Below are positions 59,715 through 64,000 of a stretch of 64,000 nucleotides of DNA, one piece after another. Source of the DNA: Asanoa hainanensis (GTDB lineage Bacteria; Actinomycetota; Actinomycetes; Mycobacteriales; Micromonosporaceae). A model generated the notes under the pieces. That model was not told the origin of the DNA. It saw only the letters and a program-made list of their open reading frames with translations, and did no database searches. The position numbers and the translations under genes are program-made. Numbering within the stretch: the stretch's first letter is position 1; each line of letters starts with the position of its first letter. The stretch spans positions 1-64,000 of the forward strand of contig NZ_FZPH01000020.1 in assembly GCF_900188485.1 (NCBI RefSeq), given 5' to 3'.

Positions 59715-61003
59715 GCCACTGCCTCCATCGGCTCGTAGACGAGCGTCACGCGGTCTTCGGGGCGGAGCACCTCGCGGGCGACCTCCGCCAGGGCGGACGT
59801 GGTCACCGCGCGCCAGCCGGGCAGCCGCGAGCCGACCAGGGCCGGGTCGCCGAACAGGGTGGCGTAGCGGCTGAGCAGGTCGGCCCGGCCGTCCACGGTG
59901 GCCACCGCGGTCCACCACTCGGTCTCCAGCAGCGCCTGGGCGCGGGCCAGCTCCTGCTCGGTGACCCCGCCGGTGACGAGCTCGTCGACCACCTCGGCCA
60001 GGGCCGCGCCGAGCCGCGCGGCGGTGACGCCGGGGCGGGCGGTGGCGGAGGCGATCAGCGGCGCGGGCGCGTAGGCGAGGTCCACGCCGTATGCCCCGAC
60101 GGAGTCGGGCTGGGCGAGCCGGGCGCCGTCGGCGAGCAGCCGGTAGAGCCGGCTCCCCCGGCCCTGGCCGAGCACCGTGGCCAGCACGGTCACCGCGTCG
60201 TGCTCGGGTGTGCCGTAGGGGTAGGTGCGGTGGGCCACGTACACCCGGGGCGCGGGCACCTCGGCCGCGACCACCGACGAGACCGGCCCGGCCCAGCCGT
60301 CGAGGGACCCGGTCGGCGCGGCGGGCCGCGAACCGCCGGCGGTGAGCCCGCCGAAGTATTTCTCGGCCAGCTCGAACACCTCGGCCGGACCGGCGTCACC
60401 GGCCACCGTCAGCACCGCGTTGTCGGGCGCGTAGTAGCTGCGGTGGAAGGCCTGGAACGTCGCCAGCTCGGCGGCGTTGAGGTCTTCCATCGACCCGATG
60501 GTCGGGTGGTGGTAGGGGTGGCCCTCGGGGTAGAGCAGCGGCAGCAACCGCAGCCAGGCGTCGCCGTAGGGCACGTTCTCGTAGCGCTGGCGGCGCTCGT
60601 TCTTGACCACGTCGCGCTGGTTGTCGAGGGTCTCCTGGACCAGCGCGGGCACGAGCCCGCCCATCCGGTCGGCCTCCAGCCACAGCGCGAGCTCCAGGTG
60701 CTCGGCGGGCAGCGTCTCGAAGTAGTTGGTGCGGTCCGGGTTGGTCGTCGCGTTGAGCGAGCCGCCGTTGCCCTGCACGAGTCGCATGTGCTCGGTCTTG
60801 GGGACGTTGACCGAGCCCTCGAACATCAGGTGCTCGAAGAGGTGCGCGAAGCCGGTCTGCCCGGCGGGCTCGTGCCGCGACCCCACGTCGTACCAGAGGT
60901 TGACCGCCACGACCGGTGCGCTGCGGTCCTCACTGACCACGACGCGCATGCCGTTGGCGAGCCGGGTGGTCTCGATCGGCCAGGGATAACCCGTCTCGGA
61001 CAT
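59711..61003 (-). CDS. M16-family zinc peptidase, catalytic subunit
   Basis: 430 residues. The inverted zinc motif HLFEH is at residues 54-58, with the distal Glu in VKNERRQRYENVPYG. Such actinobacterial M16 pairs process peptides; localisation is cytoplasmic by absence of a signal peptide. It is the first gene of the pair, divergent from the metallophosphoesterase gene with a 41-base gap. Confidence 0.95.
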   Translation of the reverse strand: MSETGYPWPIETTRLANGMRVVVSEDRSAPVVAVNLWYDVGSRHEPAGQTGFAHLFEHLMFEGSVNVPKTEHMRLVQGNGGSLNATTNPDRTNYFETLPAEHLELALWLEADRMGGLVPALVQETLDNQRDVVKNERRQRYENVPYGDAWLRLLPLLYPEGHPYHHPTIGSMEDLNAAELATFQAFHRSYYAPDNAVLTVAGDAGPAEVFELAEKYFGGLTAGGSRPAAPTGSLDGWAGPVSSVVAAEVPAPRVYVAHRTYPYGTPEHDAVTVLATVLGQGRGSRLYRLLADGARLAQPDSVGAYGVDLAYAPAPLIASATARPGVTAARLGAALAEVVDELVTGGVTEQELARAQALLETEWWTAVATVDGRADLLSRYATLFGDPALVGSRLPGWRAVTTSALAEVAREVLRPEDRVTLVYEPMEAVA

Positions 61004-61044
61004 GGAGTGACGTTATCGGATGAGCGCCCGGGGATACTTGCCCG

Positions 61045-62412
61045 GTGCACAGCGAGCCGTATCTTCTCGACCCTTCCGCCGACGGGGTGCACGTGCTCTG
61101 GCACACCGGCGCGCCGGCTTCCGGTGCGGTGCTGTTGGGAAACCGGCGCGTCGAAGCGACCAGCTCCGCGCTGGTCGCCCTCCATGACGAGGATGGGGTA
61201 CGCGCGACGGTGTACCGCCACTGGGCGGACGTACGCGGGCTCGGCGCGGGACGCACCCCGTACCGCGTGGTCACGGTCCTGTCCGACGGGGCGGTTGACG
61301 AGTCGGACACCTACACGCTGGCTCCCGCCGTGCCGGGCGGCCACCCCGTGCGGCTGTTGCTCACCAGCGACCACCAGCTGTGGCGGATGACGCCGGCCAA
61401 CCTGGCGAAGGTGGCCGAGACGGTCGGCGTCGAGCTCGACGGGGTGCTGTTCGCCGGCGACATGGTCGGCGTGCCGGCGCGCGCCGGCGACTGGTTCGAC
61501 CACCCGAACGGGCGGGGCTTCTTCGCGGCGCTGACCGGACGGGCCGACACGGTGATCGCGGGACGGCACTACCGGGGCGCGCCGCTGCTCCAGCACGCCC
61601 CGTTGTTCCCGGCGATCGGCAACCACGAGGTGATGGGGCGGCGGCACCACACGCTCCAGGAGCGGTTCGACGACCCGGCGCCGGGCGACTGGGACACCGC
61701 TGCCTACGAGGAGCTGTTCCCGGTGCCGCGCGGGCCGGCGGGGCCCCGCTGGTGGTCCCGGACCATCGGCGACGTCTTCGTCGTGTCGCTGTTCGTCACC
61801 CGGGCGTGGCGCGACCCGGTGGCCACGTATCTGGAGCCGGGGCAGTTCCTGTTCGAGCGGGTCGACGCCGGCTCGCCCCAGCACACCTGGCTGACGGCTG
61901 AGCTCGGCTCGGCGGCGGCCCGGGCGGCCCGGTTCCGGGTGGTGGTGTTCCACCACGCCAGCCACGGGCTGGGTGCGCACGTCGTGCCGGCCTACACGGA
62001 TCCGGTCGAGGCGGGCGGGCGCTACGCGTACCCGGTCGAGAACGATGTCGTGTTGCGCGACCTGGCGCCGCTGCTCGGCGCGGCCGGGGTCGACCTGGTC
62101 CTCAACGGGCACAACCACCTGTGGAACCGGTTCCGCGACGCGGCCGGCGTCAACTGGCTGGAGAGCTCGAACGTCGGCAACTCCTACGGCGCGTTCCCGG
62201 AGCGCGGCGACCCGGGCGGCCTGGCGCCGGTACTGCCGACGGTCGCGCCGCTGACCGACCCGGCCGGCACGCCGCTGCCCTACGTGGCGGACGACGACGT
62301 GACCGTGTTCTCGGTGCTCGACTCGGCCGCGGGCGCCGTCCACTCGTACCGGTTCGACACCCGCGACCCGGACGGGCCGGTCGTGCTCTTCGACGAGCTA
62401 CCGCTCGATTGA
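61045..62412 (+). CDS. Calcineurin-like metallophosphoesterase
   Basis: 455 residues. Metal motifs in order: LLLTSDHQLWR, FAGDMVGVP (GDxx), AIGNHEVMG (GNHE), VVVFHHASHGLG (H) and LNGHNHLWN (GHxH). The N-terminal 120 residues are a beta-rich extra domain. It hydrolyses phosphomono- or diesters of unknown identity. GTG start at 61045 without a strong SD. The stop overlaps the convergent YeaQ-like gene by 15 bases. Confidence 0.92.
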   Translation: MHSEPYLLDPSADGVHVLWHTGAPASGAVLLGNRRVEATSSALVALHDEDGVRATVYRHWADVRGLGAGRTPYRVVTVLSDGAVDESDTYTLAPAVPGGHPVRLLLTSDHQLWRMTPANLAKVAETVGVELDGVLFAGDMVGVPARAGDWFDHPNGRGFFAALTGRADTVIAGRHYRGAPLLQHAPLFPAIGNHEVMGRRHHTLQERFDDPAPGDWDTAAYEELFPVPRGPAGPRWWSRTIGDVFVVSLFVTRAWRDPVATYLEPGQFLFERVDAGSPQHTWLTAELGSAAARAARFRVVVFHHASHGLGAHVVPAYTDPVEAGGRYAYPVENDVVLRDLAPLLGAAGVDLVLNGHNHLWNRFRDAAGVNWLESSNVGNSYGAFPERGDPGGLAPVLPTVAPLTDPAGTPLPYVADDDVTVFSVLDSAAGAVHSYRFDTRDPDGPVVLFDELPLD

Positions 62413-62682
62413 CCGCTTCTCGGCGTCCTTGGTCGCCAGGCGGGTGAACACCCAGACGAACAGGATGGCCAGGCCGATCTGGATGCCGTGCCGGATCCAG
62501 TCGATGCCGCGGGTCTCACCGACGCCCAGGAAGTCGGCGATCACGCCGCCGACGAGGGCGGCGATGAAGCCGATGCTGATCGTGGCGACCATGGAGATGT
62601 TCTGGCGGCCGGGCAGGATCAGCCGGGCGAGTACCCCGATGATCACGCCGCCGATGAGTGCCCACAGGACTGTGGCGATCAT
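62398..62682 (-). CDS. GlsB/YeaQ/YmgE-family stress membrane protein
   Basis: 94 residues, three membrane helices: ATVLWALIGGVIIGVLARLI with the family LARLILPGRQ motif, ISIGFIAALVGGVIADFLGV and IQIGLAILFVWVFTRL. The family is stress-induced in actinobacteria and firmicutes. The ATG at 62682 overlaps the YidB stop (ATGA), so it is the second gene of a two-gene stress operon. Confidence 0.92.
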   Translation of the reverse strand: MIATVLWALIGGVIIGVLARLILPGRQNISMVATISIGFIAALVGGVIADFLGVGETRGIDWIRHGIQIGLAILFVWVFTRLATKDAEKRSIER

Positions 62683-63083
62683 GCGTGGTCCTCCCTCGGT
62701 TCGGGTTCGCCCAGGAGAACCGTCGTGAACGCGTCCTGGAGCGTGGTGGCGTCGGGCAGTGCGCCGCCGGGGCTGGCCCGGTCGACGAGTCGGGGCAGCA
62801 GGTCGGCCAGCGTGTCGGCGGCCTGGTCGGGCGTCATCCCGGCGGAGTCGGCCGCCGCGTCGAGGTTGGCCGCGCCGAGCGCGTCGCGGATCTGGGCGCC
62901 GCTGACCTCGCGGCCGGGAGAGGTGTGGATCCAGGACTGCACCTGCTGCTGGAGTCCACCCTGTTGGAGCTGGTCGAGCAGCCGGTTGAGATCGACGCCG
63001 TCGCCCGCCCGGTTCAGCACGCTGAGCAGGAGCCGGCGGACGCGTTCGTTCTGCGCCAGTTTCGTAATCTCGTCCAGATCCAT
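62679..63083 (-). CDS. YidB-family (DUF937) protein
   Basis: 134 residues. N-terminal MDLDEITKLAQNERVRRLLL, then NRLLDQLQQGGLQQQVQSWI and REVSGAQIRDALG are the DUF937 blocks. Helical and probably cytoplasmic; function unknown, but often paired with stress genes, as here with the YeaQ-like membrane protein. The ATG at 63083 has GGAGCGGGG upstream. Confidence 0.88.
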   Translation of the reverse strand: MDLDEITKLAQNERVRRLLLSVLNRAGDGVDLNRLLDQLQQGGLQQQVQSWIHTSPGREVSGAQIRDALGAANLDAAADSAGMTPDQAADTLADLLPRLVDRASPGGALPDATTLQDAFTTVLLGEPEPREDHA

Positions 63084-63232
63084 CCCCGCTCCATATCTGG
63101 CATTTGCCCCTTTTCCTTGGAGGTTATGCCGCGTGTCGCGGCAGAGGTGACGGGTTTCACGCAACCCAACCCGCAACCAGGAGGGTCTTCGGCGCGTCTG
63201 GTCCAATACACGCCAAACATCCCGGGGGTCCC

Positions 63233-64000
63233 ATGCACGTCCACGAGAACAGCCGGTTTCGCAACATCGCCACCCTGGCCCTGGTCGGTGTGTTATCCGG
63301 TGTGATCGTGGCCGCCGCGGCCTTCCCCCTAGCCGCCGCCTCCGGGCTGATCGCCAAGGCCGGAGCGATCTCGTTCGACGAGCTTCCGGCGAGCTTCACC
63401 GTCAAGCAGGCGCCGCAGGCCACGCAGGTGCTGGCCCGCGACGGCAAGACCCCGCTGGCCACGTTCTTCGACGAGAACCGCAAGGACGTGCCGCTCACGG
63501 CGATCGCGCCGACCGTGGCCCAGGCCCTGGTGGCCGCCGAGGACCAGGCTTTCTACCGGCACAACGGGGTCGACGTGCGGGGCCTGGCCCGGGCCGTCGT
63601 GGTCAACAAGGCGACCGGCGCGCAGCAGGGCGGCTCGACGCTGACCATGCAGCTCGTCCGGATGCTGGCGACGTACTCGGCGACCGACCCCCAGCAGGTC
63701 GTCGAGGCGACCGAGAAGAGCACCAGCCGCAAGATCAAGGAGAGCCGGCAGGCCCTCGCGCTCGACAAGGAGCTCGGCAAGAAGGGCGTCATCGAGCGCT
63801 ACCTCAACCTGGCGCCGTACGGGCACAGCACCTACGGCATCTACGCCGCCTCCATGTACTACTTCGGCAAGACGCCCGACAAGCTCACGCTGTCGGAGTC
63901 GGCCCTGCTGGCCGGCGTGATCCGGGCGCCCAGCGTCTACGACCCGATGGACGAGGGCCAGCGGCCGCAGACCCTGGAGCGGCGTGACTGGGTGCTCGAC
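63233..64000 (+). CDS. Second class A penicillin-binding protein, 5' part (cut by window edge)
   Basis: 256 residues visible. N-terminal anchor ATLALVGVLSGVIVAAAAFP, then the GT51 transglycosylase motifs AAEDQAFYRHNGVDVRGLAR and QQGGSTLTMQLVRM, and ERYLNLAPYGHSTYGIYAAS. The frame is open to base 64000; the transpeptidase part lies beyond. It is a paralogue of the gene at 11932 (same order of motifs but clearly diverged). ATG 63233 starts HVHENSRFRNIA. Confidence 0.93.
   Translation, partial: MHVHENSRFRNIATLALVGVLSGVIVAAAAFPLAAASGLIAKAGAISFDELPASFTVKQAPQATQVLARDGKTPLATFFDENRKDVPLTAIAPTVAQALVAAEDQAFYRHNGVDVRGLARAVVVNKATGAQQGGSTLTMQLVRMLATYSATDPQQVVEATEKSTSRKIKESRQALALDKELGKKGVIERYLNLAPYGHSTYGIYAASMYYFGKTPDKLTLSESALLAGVIRAPSVYDPMDEGQRPQTLERRDWVLD

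Overview
The window is high-GC actinobacterial chromosome, most like the Micromonosporaceae (Actinoplanes/Micromonospora relatives). The reasons are the GC-rich codon use, many GTG starts, tightly overlapping ATGA/GTGA gene junctions, likely leaderless promoters, the DUF397/XRE-DUF5753/Methyltransf_19 regulator set, an OtsA plus OtsB-GH15 trehalose pair and the aerobic (Cob) cobalamin pathway. Most of it is ordinary housekeeping chromosome. The species is not determined.

Layout. 1-0.5 kb: the N-terminus of an IS110 transposase and its upstream non-coding end. 0.5-4.1 kb: YbjN-like protein, hypothetical, thioesterase and the ribosome-associated ABC-F protein EttA. 4.2-4.9 kb: a small toxin-antitoxin-like pair. 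5.5-9.6 kb: trehalose synthesis (otsA) and a phosphatase-glycosidase fusion. 9.6-15.2 kb: cysG, cobT, a class A PBP and cobC. 15.2-19.5 kb: tyrosine phosphatase with a decayed tandem copy, amino-acid permease, membrane protein, SURF1. 19.7-25.3 kb: a giant CobB with a His-rich repeat tail, an acetyltransferase and an ATP-dependent DNA ligase. 25.3-26.2 kb: gene-free, repeat-rich spacer. 26.2-38.5 kb: VOC protein, peptidases, kinase-cobQ-cobD operon, sarcosine-oxidase-like enzyme, FAD oxidoreductase with divergent TetR, a second SSB, hydrolase and a DUF1444 protein.

38.5-44.9 kb is the accessory heart of the window. Twenty-three tRNA genes lie head to tail on the minus strand, covering 18 amino acids plus an initiator-like tRNA. 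They are interrupted by a LAGLIDADG endonuclease, an HNH endonuclease and a small secreted protein. The array reads into two candidate Y RNAs and then a Ro60/Rsr (TROVE-vWA) protein. The two RNAs share an outer stem and a conserved internal loop, but their tRNA-like cores differ. One core appears to be a circularly permuted tRNA: T-arm, capped acceptor stem, then D-arm. This Ro60-Y RNA-tRNA array unit is the most likely novel system here. An RlaP-type nucleotidyltransferase, a family linked to RNA repair, lies about 5 kb upstream of the array.

44.9-64 kb: an FtsX-type ABC exporter with a divergent histidine kinase/response regulator, the RlaP-like protein, a DUF397/methyltransferase/XRE developmental-regulator group, an SRPBCC protein, a lipoprotein, an operon of TfoX, NmrA-like, PrmC-like methyltransferase, aspartate-semialdehyde dehydrogenase and F420/FMN PPOX protein, a two-subunit M16 peptidase, a metallophosphoesterase, two stress-type small proteins, and a second class A PBP cut by the right edge. 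Six cobalamin genes (cysG, cobT, cobC, cobB, cobQ, cobD) are spread over 23 kb in four transcription units; I saw no cobalamin riboswitch in front of them.
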